A stretch of DNA of 62,979 nt from an uncultured Bacteroidales bacterium (GTDB lineage: Bacteria > Bacteroidota > Bacteroidia > Bacteroidales > Bacteroidaceae). The DNA is taken from the NCBI GenBank assembly GCA_902802285.1, contig CADCLI010000002.1:1-62979 (forward strand). Direction: 5' to 3'. The notes under the pieces were generated by a model. It saw only the letters and a list, made by a program, of their open reading frames with translations. It was not told the DNA's origin and did not search any database. Positions 42,751 to 51,192 of this stretch are shown in pieces; positions within the stretch are counted from its first letter, which is position 1, and each line of letters starts with the position of its first letter. The position numbers were made by a program, and so were the translations under genes.

Positions 42751-44616
42751 TCAGAATGACAGGTTGATACCGCCCATGAATGCTATGCCGGGCATGGGGT
42801 ATCCTGCGTTGATCTGATACTTGGTGTTGAGCAGGTTGTCTGCGTTTACCCAGAGCTGTACCATATCGGACAACTGATATGATACGCGGGCGTTCCAGAG
42901 CAGGAAATCCTCCTTCTTGTCGGGGCCAACTGCAGAGTAGAGACCGTTTACATACTGCAGACCGGTGCTGGCATGCCAGCCGTTGCTGGTGTAAGAACCG
43001 CCCAGATAAGCCTTATGCTCTGGTGCACCTACTACAGGAGTCTCCATCTTGAGATAACTGTAGTTGCAGTTGGCTGCAAATGACTTTGAAATCAGGTATG
43101 ATGCCTCAACCTCCACGCCTGTGTTCTTGAGCTCTCCGCTGTTCTGGTTGAGCATTCCCGCACCGTTAGGGTTGGGCAGGGTAAGGATTATGTTCTCTGC
43201 ATCCATCTTGAAGACATTGATGCCGTAGTAGAGCTTGTTGTTAAATATTCTCTGTGAGAATGAGAGCTCATAGTTCCAGAGCGATTCGGCCTTTAGGTCC
43301 TTGTTCTGGGGCGGATACATGTACATTTCCCTGATTATGGGATAGCGGAATCCCTTGCCTACAGACAGCTTTATCTGGGCATTTGCCGGCAGATGAAATG
43401 CCGCTCCAAACTGCGGAACCAGTTCGGTACCTGCCTTTGAGTGGTGATCTACACGCAGTCCGGCGTTCAGGGTAAGCAGTGAGCCAATGGCCTGACGCAT
43501 CTCCAGATATCCAGCAAACTCGTCTTCACGCTCATCAACCTGGGGCACATCCTGGCCGGCTGTTGGTCCGTCAACAAAATGGTTATCGGCCTTGCCGCCG
43601 TAACGGTAGTAGTCAAATCCTATGGTCAGGCGGTTGCCGTCAAACAGGCTTGCACTCTGCCAGGCCGATGCTCCCAGCATCTCATCATAAGAGATGAAAC
43701 GGAAGAGTTTGGGTGTGGTACCTGGTGCATAGCCGTCATTTATCCAATGGTCACCCCAGCTGTAGAACAGGCTTACGGCACCTTGTGTGCGAGCGTATCT
43801 GTTCTCAATGAACAGGGCTGAGGTTCCTCGGGTTATCTTCTGGTCGGCATCTATCAGTGGAGCGCTTTCAGAACCGGGTTGTGAAGCCTTGAAACGGGTT
43901 ACATCCACATTGGCCGATGCGTTCCAGTTGTCTGATATATCGTATCCCAGCTTGGCATATCCTCCAAACTGCTCAAAGTTCATATTGTCGCGGTGTCCGT
44001 TGGTGCGGTTGTATGAACCTGATGCCACTGCACTGAACTTACCCTGACGGGTGCTGGCGGTGAACTCGGTCTCGGCTGTGTTGAATGACCCGTAACCTGC
44101 ATGAAGGCGTGCGTGTGTGCCCTCCTCTTTCTTGGTTACTATGTTGACCACGCCGGCCATAGCACCAGATCCGTACAGGATTGATGCGGGACCACGCAGT
44201 ACCTCGACCCTCTCGGTCATGAGTGACTGATAGGAGTCGGCAATGGGGTGTCCGTAGATACCGGCATAGTTGGGATGTCCGTCAATAAGGACTATCATCC
44301 GGGCCGTACCTCCGGTCATACCGCGCATGGATATGTTACCTGCGGCACCGCCCGATACTCCAAAACCGGAATAACCGCGCTGGGTGATGAACAGACCCGG
44401 AACCTGCTCGGTAAGCAGGGGTAGGAGCGATGCACGGTTGGTCTCCTCAATTGCGGTACGGTCTATCACATTCACAGTCTGTGACAGTTGGCGCACATCG
44501 GTGGCAGCACGTGTGCCGGTTATTACAACCTCATTAAGAGTGTCAGGCAGTTCTGTGGCGTTCACAGCGCTGAATGATATGGCTGTTGCTGCCAGGAATA
44601 GTGTAAGGTGTTTCAT
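42751..44616 (-). CDS. TonB-dependent outer-membrane receptor
   Basis: The 621-residue protein has a signal peptide (MKHLTLFLAATAISFSAVNA), a TonB-box-like LNEVVITGTRAATD and a plug domain (SLLPLLTEQVPGLFI, NISMRGMTGG, VEVLRGPASILYGSGAMAGVVNIVTK). A 22-stranded barrel follows and ends in an aromatic residue (INLSF). It lacks the N-terminal CarboxypepD-like domain of SusC proteins and is of the BtuB/siderophore-receptor size. The substrate is not evident. It is divergent from an ECF sigma operon across 154 bp. Its promoter -7 box, TATCTTTG, is at 44642-44649 on the minus strand. Confidence 0.92.
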   Translation of the reverse strand: MKHLTLFLAATAISFSAVNATELPDTLNEVVITGTRAATDVRQLSQTVNVIDRTAIEETNRASLLPLLTEQVPGLFITQRGYSGFGVSGGAAGNISMRGMTGGTARMIVLIDGHPNYAGIYGHPIADSYQSLMTERVEVLRGPASILYGSGAMAGVVNIVTKKEEGTHARLHAGYGSFNTAETEFTASTRQGKFSAVASGSYNRTNGHRDNMNFEQFGGYAKLGYDISDNWNASANVDVTRFKASQPGSESAPLIDADQKITRGTSALFIENRYARTQGAVSLFYSWGDHWINDGYAPGTTPKLFRFISYDEMLGASAWQSASLFDGNRLTIGFDYYRYGGKADNHFVDGPTAGQDVPQVDEREDEFAGYLEMRQAIGSLLTLNAGLRVDHHSKAGTELVPQFGAAFHLPANAQIKLSVGKGFRYPIIREMYMYPPQNKDLKAESLWNYELSFSQRIFNNKLYYGINVFKMDAENIILTLPNPNGAGMLNQNSGELKNTGVEVEASYLISKSFAANCNYSYLKMETPVVGAPEHKAYLGGSYTSNGWHASTGLQYVNGLYSAVGPDKKEDFLLWNARVSYQLSDMVQLWVNADNLLNTKYQINAGYPMPGIAFMGGINLSF

Positions 44617-44641
44617 TGCAGATAGTGTTAGTTAGTTTGTG

Positions 44642-44649
44642 CAAAGATA
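44642..44649 (-). promoter_or_regulatory. Receptor gene promoter -7 box
   Basis: Minus-strand TATCTTTG, 25 bp upstream of ATG 44616, with T-rich sequence in the -33 area. Confidence 0.55.
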
Positions 44650-44770
44650 CAACGGTGGCACGAATTAATAAAAAGGTAACACGATTATTTGCATCGGACA
44701 ATATCCGTTTTTTGCCTATTTTTGACTTTTGTAATGCACAAGCGTATAATCAACTGAAGTCCACATCAGG

Positions 44771-45328
44771 ATGCAACAGATAGAGAGTGACATAATAAGT
44801 CGATGCCGTAGAGGTGACAAGGGCGCTTTCAGGTATGTGGTGCAGAACTGCCAGGGTATGGTCTATTCGCTCTCGCTCAAGATGCTGGCCGATGTAGAGG
44901 AGGCCAAGGATGTGGTGCAGGACACTTTTATAAAGGTGTGGCAGAACATGACTAGTTATGATGACCGTTACAGTTTCAACACATGGGTTTATACCATTGC
45001 ATCAAGGCTCTGTCTGGACCGCCTGCGCAAGGTAAGGCCCATCGGCCCGACTGAAGTGGATGAAAGGATCTTTGAAACGGTGGCCGATGACAGTGACCCG
45101 GAGCGGCAGTTGGAAAGCAGCGAGTGGGTATCGGTCATAAAGGTGATGGCCGATGAGCTTAGCGGAAAACAGAAACTGGTGTTTACCCTGAGCCAGCTGG
45201 AAGGACTGGACACCGCACAGATAACAGAGATTACAGGCCTGGATGCAGATCAGATAAAGAGCAATCTGTATGCGGCCAAAAAGAATATAAGAGAACGATT
45301 GATACAGATGGGATATGGAAAGGATTGA
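44771..45328 (+). CDS. ECF-type sigma factor
   Basis: The 185-residue protein has region 2 (GMVYSLSLKMLADVEEAKDVVQDTFIKVW, including the DxxQ-type DVVQDTF core), SFNTWVYTIASRLCLDRLRK and region 4 (LSGKQKLVFTLSQLEGLD, ITEITGLDADQIKSNLYAAK). It directs RNA polymerase to a small regulon. It overlaps the next gene by 14 bp, and that gene overlaps a third by 20 bp, so the three form one operon. The divergent receptor gene is a plausible target. Confidence 0.92.
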   Translation: MQQIESDIISRCRRGDKGAFRYVVQNCQGMVYSLSLKMLADVEEAKDVVQDTFIKVWQNMTSYDDRYSFNTWVYTIASRLCLDRLRKVRPIGPTEVDERIFETVADDSDPERQLESSEWVSVIKVMADELSGKQKLVFTLSQLEGLDTAQITEITGLDADQIKSNLYAAKKNIRERLIQMGYGKD

Positions 45329-45683
45329 TGATTTGATGGAACGGCTCAAAGGGCAGATGCCCCAGGTGCCCGATGCAGATGCGCTGACCGACAGCATCAT
45401 GGCGGCAATAGATATCCCCAGGCGCATTCCGATGTGGCTCACTGCACTGAGGACGGTATCATCGGTGGCTGCGGTTGTGCTGATGCTGCTGTTTGTGCAT
45501 CTGGAGAGCAAGGCAGCGGGTACGGATGATGCAAATGCAGATTATCTTGGAGTTGCTTCCTCATCTTTTGAGTGTGAGGAGTGTTCTCCGGCAGAGAATT
45601 ATTATCTGCACATAGAGAAAATGAGAATAATGAATGAACGTAAAATCATAAAGAAGAAGATTTATGCGAGTTTCGATTTCTAA
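45315..45683 (+). CDS. Small membrane protein, putative anti-sigma factor
   Basis: The 122-residue protein has a cytoplasmic N-terminus (about 1-40), one transmembrane helix (about 46-63, TVSSVAAVVLMLLFVHL) and a short periplasmic tail with two Cys in FECEECSP. Position, topology and overlap with the sigma gene suggest an anti-sigma factor. No FecR or ZAS motif is visible, so this is inferred from context. Confidence 0.65.
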   Translation: MERIDDLMERLKGQMPQVPDADALTDSIMAAIDIPRRIPMWLTALRTVSSVAAVVLMLLFVHLESKAAGTDDANADYLGVASSSFECEECSPAENYYLHIEKMRIMNERKIIKKKIYASFDF

Positions 45684-46677
45684 AATTTTGTTTGCCGTCA
45701 CAATGCTGGCTATGGTCTCATGTGACGAATGGAAGGTTCAGATGGTAACCGAGGTGATGCGTGACGGTTCATGTGTAAGGACTGTTGCATCGGACGACAG
45801 AAGTTGCCTGACTGAAGATGAAGGATGGGAACAGGTTGATGAGGAAGACTACATCCGTAAATACGCGACCGATACCATATACAAGACTGTCATCAGACGG
45901 AGTTTTGAAAAGGTGGAGGATATGAACGGTTGCCCTGCCCTGCAGATTTGCGGCAAGCCTATCCGTTCCAACTCAAGCCTTGACAGGAAATTCAAATGGT
46001 TCTATACCGAATATACCTTTACTGAGACATTCCGGGGCTGGAACGCGGATTTGAGTATTCCCGTTACCGATTACGTGACTCAGGATGAGGCCTCTTTCTG
46101 GTACACCGGCTATCCGGAACTGCCCAAGGGAATTACAGGTCAGGAACTCCAGTATCTTCAGGATATATCATTCAAGACGGACCACTGGATATATGACGTA
46201 ACATGGGATGTCTATTTCCGTACAATAGACCGTTTCTACGATGAGATAAATCCTCCTGTGGACCGTAAGACATTCCTCTCCATGCGTGATTCGGTTATGC
46301 ATGAGGCATGGAATCAGGATGTGGAGTTCTATGAGAACAGGGAACTTGAGTTTCTGGACCGCTTCTTTAAGACCGATGCCTTTACAAAAGCCGATTATAG
46401 CGATGAAATTGCTGATTACGGAAAGAATCTGTGGAATAAGAGCCTGGGCCTGATGAATCTGGAGGCACCTTATATACTCAAAATGCCGGGTCGTGTCTCC
46501 GATGCCGGGCGCGGACAGATAGAGGACGGCGTGATAAAATACCGTTTTGAGGGCAGTTTCCTGATACCGGGCGACTATACCATAACGGCATCGTCCAGGG
46601 TTGTGAATGTGTGGGCTTTCCTGCTTTCAGGCCTGGTAGTGGTAATTGCCGTAGGAAGCTTCTTTATAAAGAAATAG
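45664..46677 (+). CDS. Lipoprotein with C-terminal transmembrane helix, unknown
   Basis: The 337-residue protein has a lipoprotein-type signal (ILFAVTMLAMVSC, Cys about 20). A mainly alpha/beta extracytoplasmic region contains RSFEKVEDMNG and FYTEYTFTETFRGWN. A C-terminal helix (VWAFLLSGLVVVIAVGSFF) ends in KK. Lipid plus membrane anchor suggests it stays at the inner membrane. As the third gene of the ECF sigma operon it could be a sensor or target. I do not recognise the family. Confidence 0.7.
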   Translation: MRVSISKILFAVTMLAMVSCDEWKVQMVTEVMRDGSCVRTVASDDRSCLTEDEGWEQVDEEDYIRKYATDTIYKTVIRRSFEKVEDMNGCPALQICGKPIRSNSSLDRKFKWFYTEYTFTETFRGWNADLSIPVTDYVTQDEASFWYTGYPELPKGITGQELQYLQDISFKTDHWIYDVTWDVYFRTIDRFYDEINPPVDRKTFLSMRDSVMHEAWNQDVEFYENRELEFLDRFFKTDAFTKADYSDEIADYGKNLWNKSLGLMNLEAPYILKMPGRVSDAGRGQIEDGVIKYRFEGSFLIPGDYTITASSRVVNVWAFLLSGLVVVIAVGSFFIKK

Positions 46678-46723
46678 CCAATAGCTAATAGCTGACAGCC
46701 GACAGTTGGCGGCGTAGACGCCA

Positions 46724-47125
46724 TTAATCGGCCCGGCTCATAAGGAGCTTGCCGTGGCGGATGCCCTTGATGGATGTCATCTCATCGGCCAGGGCGGTAA
46801 GCAGGCGGGCCTCGCCCATTACGGTGCACACGTGCAGGCAGGTACCCTCACTTATATAGTGCTGTTGTGAGGAGAGTACAAGATTCTGGTGGCGGATCTG
46901 TATATCCGATATGCGTGCTGATATATCGGTCCGCTGCTGGTCATATATTATAAATATGGTGCCGGCCACTATATGATTGCACTGCCATTTCTTCTCAGCA
47001 AGGTTCTTTTCTATCAGGAAACGTATGGCCTGCGAGCGGTTGGCGTAACCGTCCTCCTTTACAAACGTGTCAAGCTGCTCCAGCAACTCGTCCTCAAGTG
47101 AAACTCCGAATCTTTTAAGTGCCAT
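46724..47125 (-). CDS. nikR: NikR-family nickel-responsive regulator
   Basis: The 133-residue protein has a ribbon-helix-helix DNA-binding N-terminus (LKRFGVSLEDELLEQLDTFV, YANRSQAIRFLIE). A C-terminal ACT-like metal-binding domain follows (IVAGTIFIIYDQQRTDISARI...GIRHGKLLM). E. coli NikR binds Ni(II) with His76, His87, His89 and Cys95. Here RHQN supplies the first His, and QQHYISEGTC supplies one His and the Cys. The counterpart of His87 appears to be Gln and the His-Cys spacing is one residue longer, so metal preference may differ. The -7 box TAACTTTG (47148-47155, minus strand) lies 22 bp upstream. No nickel transporter is adjacent. Confidence 0.85.
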   Translation of the reverse strand: MALKRFGVSLEDELLEQLDTFVKEDGYANRSQAIRFLIEKNLAEKKWQCNHIVAGTIFIIYDQQRTDISARISDIQIRHQNLVLSSQQHYISEGTCLHVCTVMGEARLLTALADEMTSIKGIRHGKLLMSRAD

Positions 47126-47301
47126 GACAATGCGTTTTTGTTCAATCCAAAGTTATACATTTTGGAAAACTTTTTTGCAAAAATAATCAAAAAGTTTCCC
47201 GAATACGGAAAGAAACTGTTGTAGCAAGGGTTGTTGAAAACTTCTCGGAAATAAGTGCTTTTTAGTTATCAACAACACGTACCAACTTATCTTTTTTATA
47301 A

Positions 47302-47309
47302 TATCTTTG
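47302..47309 (+). promoter_or_regulatory. nrdDG promoter -7 box
   Basis: TATCTTTG fits the -7 consensus. The predicted start site (about 47315-47317) coincides with the first base of the riboswitch. The region 47156-47300 holds no gene that I can support. Confidence 0.55.
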
Positions 47310-47315
47310 CCTACG

Positions 47316-47488
47316 TCATTGGTTTCCTTAGGGGCGGCACCCAAAGGAGTAATTTGGAATCCGGTGTAAATCCGGGACAGTACCTGCTGCTGTAAATCCT
47401 TAATTATCAATCCGATGCTCTCTCTGCCACTGGTGAGGTAAGAACCGGGAAGGCGCATCGGGCGGGATAAGTCAGAAGACCTGCCAAT
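47316..47488 (+). ncRNA. Cobalamin (AdoCbl) riboswitch upstream of nrdDG
   Basis: Core signatures appear in order: ATTGGTTTCC, AAAGGAGTAATTTGGAATCC, GGTGTAAATCCGGGACAGTA then CCTGCTGCTGTAA, TGCCACTGG, AACCGGGAAGG and the B12 box AAGTCAGAAGACCTGCC (47470-47486). Orientation is the same as nrdD, 135 bp upstream of its ATG. The expression platform may involve CAGGAC/GTCCTG (47512-47547) and a GAGAGA/TCTCTC hairpin (47572-47588). No T tract follows either, so control of translation or Rho is more likely than intrinsic termination. By analogy, bound cobalamin should switch the downstream genes off. Confidence 0.93.
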
Positions 47489-47623
47489 GACAAACAGATC
47501 CTTGGTTCTTGCAGGACTACGAGGCCGGGATTTAGGGAGTTGTCCTGACAGATAATGCAACATACTTTGTGGAGAGACGTGTTCTCTCTGCTGTATTTAC
47601 TTGATGAATACTTTTAGTTATTT

Positions 47624-49705
47624 ATGGAGACATATATTGTAAAAAGAGATGGCAAACACGAGGTGTTTACCATTGACAAGATTAAGGCCGCTATCTCCAA
47701 GTCTTTCCTGGCTTCGGGTGCATTTGCAACCGAGGAGGTTATGACCGGAATCCTGAGCCATCTGAATATTCAGAGCGGAATCAGCGTTGAGGAGATTCAG
47801 AACCAGGTTGAGGTGGCTCTGATGGCCGAGGGCTATTATCAGGTTGCCAAGACGTACATGCTGTACCGCAACCGTCACGCTGAGGACCGTGAGACTAAGT
47901 CAAAACTCGAGTTCCTCATGGGCTATTGTCAGGCTGCGAACGCTGCTGAGGGAAGCAAGTTTGACGCCAACGCCAACGTTGAAAACAAGAACATCGCAAC
48001 TCTGATAGGTGAGTTGCCCAAGAAAGGCTTTATCCGCCTTAACCGCCGTCTGCTGTGCGACCGCATCCGCCAGATGTACGGCAAGGAGGTGGCCGACAAG
48101 TATATGAGTCTGCTGCATCAGCACTTCATCTACAAGAACGATGAGACCAACCTGGCCAACTACTGCGCAAGTATAACCATGTATCCGTGGCTATTGGGCG
48201 GTACCAAGTCAATAGGCGGAAACGCTACACAGCCCACCAACCTGAAGGCTTTCTGCGGCGGTTTCATCAACATGGTATTCATGGTTTCATCCATGCTCTC
48301 AGGCGCCTGTGCTACTCCTGAGTTCCTCATGTACATGAACTACTTCATTGAGAAGGAGTACGGTGAGGATTATTATAAGCGTGCAGATGAAGTGGTTGAC
48401 CTGAGCCTTAAGAAACGCACAATAGATAAGGTTATAACAGATTGCTTCCAGCAGGTGGTTTACTCTATCAACCAGCCTACCGGCGCACGCAATTTCCAGT
48501 CAGTGTTCTGGAACATCAGTTACTATGACCGCTACTACTTTGAGTCACTCTTTGGCGAGTTCCGTTTCCCGGACGGCGAGAAGCCTCACTGGGAGTCTCT
48601 CTCATGGCTGCAGAAGCGTTTCATGAAGTGGTTCAACCAGGAGCGTCTGCGTTGCGTGCTTACATTCCCCGTTGAGACCATGGCTCTTCTTACCGAGAAC
48701 GGTGACGTCAAGGATAAGGAGTACGGTGACTTTACAGCCGAGATGTACGCCGAGGGTCACTCATTCTTTACCTATATCAGCGACAATGCAGACTCCCTGT
48801 CCAGCTGCTGCCGTCTGCGTAACCAGATTACCGATAACGGATTCTCTTATACACTTGGCGCAGGTGGCGTAAGTACCGGTTCCAAGAGTGTGCTTACCAT
48901 CAACCTGAACCGTTGTGTCCAGTATGCACAGCGCATGGGAATCCCGTATCAGAAATACATTGAGGAGGTTGTAGACCTGATGCACAAGGTTCAGACCGCA
49001 TATAACGAGAACCTCAAGGAACTCCAGAACAAGGGTATGCTGCCGCTGTTTGACTCCGGTTACATCAATATCGGCCGTCAGTATCTGACAATCGGCGTAA
49101 ACGGCCTGGTTGAGAGCGCCGAGTTCCTGGGCATTGAGATCAGTGACAACCCGCGTTATACTGAATACGTTCAGACCGTTCTGGGTATCATTGAGAAGCT
49201 TAACAAGAAGTACCGCTCAAAGGGTGTCATGTTTAACTGCGAGATGATTCCGGCCGAGAACGTAGGAGTAAAGAACGCCAAGTGGGATAAGGAGGACGGT
49301 TATGTTGTACCGCGAGACTGCTACAACAGCTACTTCTACAAGGTTGAGGATACCACTCTTAACGTGATTGACCGGTTCCGTCTGCACGGTGTCAAGTATA
49401 TTGAGCATCTTACCGGAGGATCAGCTCTTCACTGCAATCTTGAGGAGCATCTTTCAAAGGCTCAGTACCGCCAGTTGCTGCGTGTGGCCGCACAGGAGGG
49501 TTGCAACTACTTTACGTTCAACATTCCCAACACCATCTGCAACGAATGCGGAACCATTGATAAGCGTTATCTTAAGGAGTGCCCGCACTGCCACTCAACC
49601 AATGTTGACTACCTGACACGTATCATCGGATACATGAAACGCGTGAGCAACTTCTCGGCTGCACGTCAGGTGGAGGCAAGCAAGCGCTACTACGCAACTC
49701 TTTAA
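47624..49705 (+). CDS. nrdD: Anaerobic (class III) ribonucleoside-triphosphate reductase
   Basis: The 693-residue protein has an N-terminal ATP-cone (METYIVKRDGKHEVFTIDKI...). The ten-stranded barrel carries SSCCRLRN, and a zinc site CNEC...CPHC lies near the C-terminus. The glycyl-radical loop is TRIIGYMKRVSNFS with Gly about 669. It reduces NTPs to dNTPs in the absence of oxygen, using a radical generated by NrdG. NrdG follows at once (its ATG is at 49706). It lies downstream of a cobalamin riboswitch, so expression should fall when B12 is plentiful. Confidence 0.95.
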   Translation: METYIVKRDGKHEVFTIDKIKAAISKSFLASGAFATEEVMTGILSHLNIQSGISVEEIQNQVEVALMAEGYYQVAKTYMLYRNRHAEDRETKSKLEFLMGYCQAANAAEGSKFDANANVENKNIATLIGELPKKGFIRLNRRLLCDRIRQMYGKEVADKYMSLLHQHFIYKNDETNLANYCASITMYPWLLGGTKSIGGNATQPTNLKAFCGGFINMVFMVSSMLSGACATPEFLMYMNYFIEKEYGEDYYKRADEVVDLSLKKRTIDKVITDCFQQVVYSINQPTGARNFQSVFWNISYYDRYYFESLFGEFRFPDGEKPHWESLSWLQKRFMKWFNQERLRCVLTFPVETMALLTENGDVKDKEYGDFTAEMYAEGHSFFTYISDNADSLSSCCRLRNQITDNGFSYTLGAGGVSTGSKSVLTINLNRCVQYAQRMGIPYQKYIEEVVDLMHKVQTAYNENLKELQNKGMLPLFDSGYINIGRQYLTIGVNGLVESAEFLGIEISDNPRYTEYVQTVLGIIEKLNKKYRSKGVMFNCEMIPAENVGVKNAKWDKEDGYVVPRDCYNSYFYKVEDTTLNVIDRFRLHGVKYIEHLTGGSALHCNLEEHLSKAQYRQLLRVAAQEGCNYFTFNIPNTICNECGTIDKRYLKECPHCHSTNVDYLTRIIGYMKRVSNFSAARQVEASKRYYATL

Positions 49706-50170
49706 ATGAAAATTGCATCATACGATATAGTATTCCAGGATGTACCGGGAGAGGTTACGCTATCGCTTAACCTCTCCCAGTGTCCTAACCGCTGTCCGGG
49801 TTGTCACAGCCCGATGTTGCAGGATGATATAGGTTTGTTATTGGATGACGACATGCTTGACGGACTGCTGGAACGCTATGGTCGTGATGTGACGTGTGTA
49901 TGTTTCATGGGAGGCGACCGTGAGCCGGGGGAGGTAATGCGGCTTGCCGACCGTGTACATGCCGCGGGTATAAAGACAGCCTGGTACTCGGGCCGTCAGG
50001 AACTGCCGGAATGTTTCAGGAAAGATTCTCTGGATTACGTCAAGGTAGGGCCCTATATAGAGAGTAGGGGGCCGTTGCCCAGCCCTACCACCAATCAGCG
50101 CATGTATAGGATTGAGAATGGTGAGTTTGTTGACATTACGGCGGGTTTCAAGAAAAAAGGAGCAGATTGA
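49706..50170 (+). CDS. nrdG: Anaerobic ribonucleotide reductase activase (radical SAM)
   Basis: The 154-residue protein has the CX3CX2C cluster motif at Cys26-Cys30-Cys33 (SQCPNRCPGCHS) and CFMGGDREP, typical of NrdG. It uses S-adenosylmethionine to install the glycyl radical on NrdD. It begins on the base after the nrdD stop. Its end overlaps the terminator hairpin at 50153-50186. Confidence 0.95.
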   Translation: MKIASYDIVFQDVPGEVTLSLNLSQCPNRCPGCHSPMLQDDIGLLLDDDMLDGLLERYGRDVTCVCFMGGDREPGEVMRLADRVHAAGIKTAWYSGRQELPECFRKDSLDYVKVGPYIESRGPLPSPTTNQRMYRIENGEFVDITAGFKKKGAD

Positions 50171-50186
50171 ATCTACTCCTTTTTTT
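50153..50186. terminator. Bidirectional terminator between nrdG and the Spy-like gene
   Basis: AAAAAAGGAG and CTCCTTTTTT are complementary arms with an inner AGATT/AATCT pairing and T runs on both strands. It covers the 3' ends of both converging genes (stops at 50168-50170 and 50173-50175). Confidence 0.85.
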
Positions 50187-50778
50187 GTGTCGGCCAGTTG
50201 AATTGCGGTTGCATCGGCCTGTTTTGTCCCTGTTGGAACTGATGTCCGCGGGATTGCTGTATGTCCTTAAGAATCTGACTGTTGAACTGTTCTTCGGCAT
50301 TCTGGACCTTTAGAATCTTTGATGCGGGAAGTATCTTCTTGAACTTTTGAAGATACTCTTTCTCCAATTCTGCAATCTTGATGTTTGTTTCGGCCTGTGC
50401 GTCTATTGCCTTGAGGCTTAGTTCCTCTGATGACTGGACTCCGCCCTGACGCATTATGTGACGTATCTCCCTGCTGAGGTCACGTTTTTTCTGTTGGAGT
50501 TCGTTGTAGAGTGGAAAGAATGCGTTGGCTTCTTCTTCTGTCAGGTCTGCTTTTTCGGTAAAGAATGCTTTCTGCTGTTTCCAGTATTCGGCGGCAGAGA
50601 ACTGACCACTACGGTTAGGAGTCTGCTGAACCGGTTGTGTGCTTCTGTTTTGCCACTGTCCCCAACCGCCTTGTCTTTGTTGCTGCTGAGAACCAAAGCG
50701 TTGAACATTGGATTGCTGAGACTGGGCCGAAACAGACAATGCCATCATCAGACATATAATTGTCAGAAAATGTTTCAT
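50173..50778 (-). CDS. Periplasmic Spy/CpxP-like (LTxxQ-like) protein
   Basis: The 201-residue protein has a signal peptide (HFLTIICLMMALSVSAQS). A Gln-rich segment is followed by a helical region: KQQKAFFTEKADLTEEEANA, FFPLYNELQQKKRDLSREI and KIAELEKEYLQKFKKIL. This resembles the helical-hairpin Spy/CpxP family and the sensor proteins linked with ECF cassettes in Bacteroidetes. It probably monitors envelope stress or acts as a chaperone. The start is MKHFLTIICL (ATG 50778), 7 bp after the anti-sigma gene. It is the last gene of the rnz-sigma operon. Confidence 0.7.
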   Translation of the reverse strand: MKHFLTIICLMMALSVSAQSQQSNVQRFGSQQQQRQGGWGQWQNRSTQPVQQTPNRSGQFSAAEYWKQQKAFFTEKADLTEEEANAFFPLYNELQQKKRDLSREIRHIMRQGGVQSSEELSLKAIDAQAETNIKIAELEKEYLQKFKKILPASKILKVQNAEEQFNSQILKDIQQSRGHQFQQGQNRPMQPQFNWPTQKKE

Positions 50779-50785
50779 AAGCCGC

Positions 50786-51160
50786 TCAATTGCCAGGTTC
50801 AACCAAGGTATAATATAAGGTGTAGTCATTCATCATGGCTGTCTCCAGGAATGAATCAATGTACTCGTCAGAATAGATTGTGGTCTCTTCTGTCTGTGCC
50901 ATTTCTGAAGCGTTGTTGCGGGTGCTGATCCCAACGGCTGCTTTAATACAGAAGAATATGCCTACAAAAGCTGCAGCTGCATACAGATAAGGTCTGATGC
51001 GCATCCACGGGGTGACGGTGATAGTGGTGGAATATATTGATTCCTGCTGTGGCAGTGCGTCCATGATGTTCTGCGTCAGGTTCTCAAAGTAACCTTCCGG
51101 AACAGTGAACGGTCTGCGTGGCTCGCGTTCATCAAAATTGTATATTATTTCTTTTTTCAT
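50786..51160 (-). CDS. Putative anti-sigma factor, one transmembrane helix
   Basis: The 124-residue protein has a cytoplasmic region with PFTVPEGYFENLTQNIMDALP, a pattern common in Bacteroidetes proteins encoded after ECF sigma genes. One transmembrane helix (about 61-78, LYAAAAFVGIFFCIKAAVG) and a short acidic periplasmic tail follow. Gene order (sigma, this gene, Spy-like sensor) supports the role. No classical anti-sigma motif is visible. Confidence 0.7.
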   Translation of the reverse strand: MKKEIIYNFDEREPRRPFTVPEGYFENLTQNIMDALPQQESIYSTTITVTPWMRIRPYLYAAAAFVGIFFCIKAAVGISTRNNASEMAQTEETTIYSDEYIDSFLETAMMNDYTLYYTLVEPGN

Positions 51161-51192
51161 TCGTTGTTTTGACAGGTTTACAGTGAAATGGT

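Noticed and set aside
47153..47563. 136-codon minus-strand frame upstream of nrdD
   Set aside because: It is antisense to the cobalamin riboswitch and has no recognisable features.
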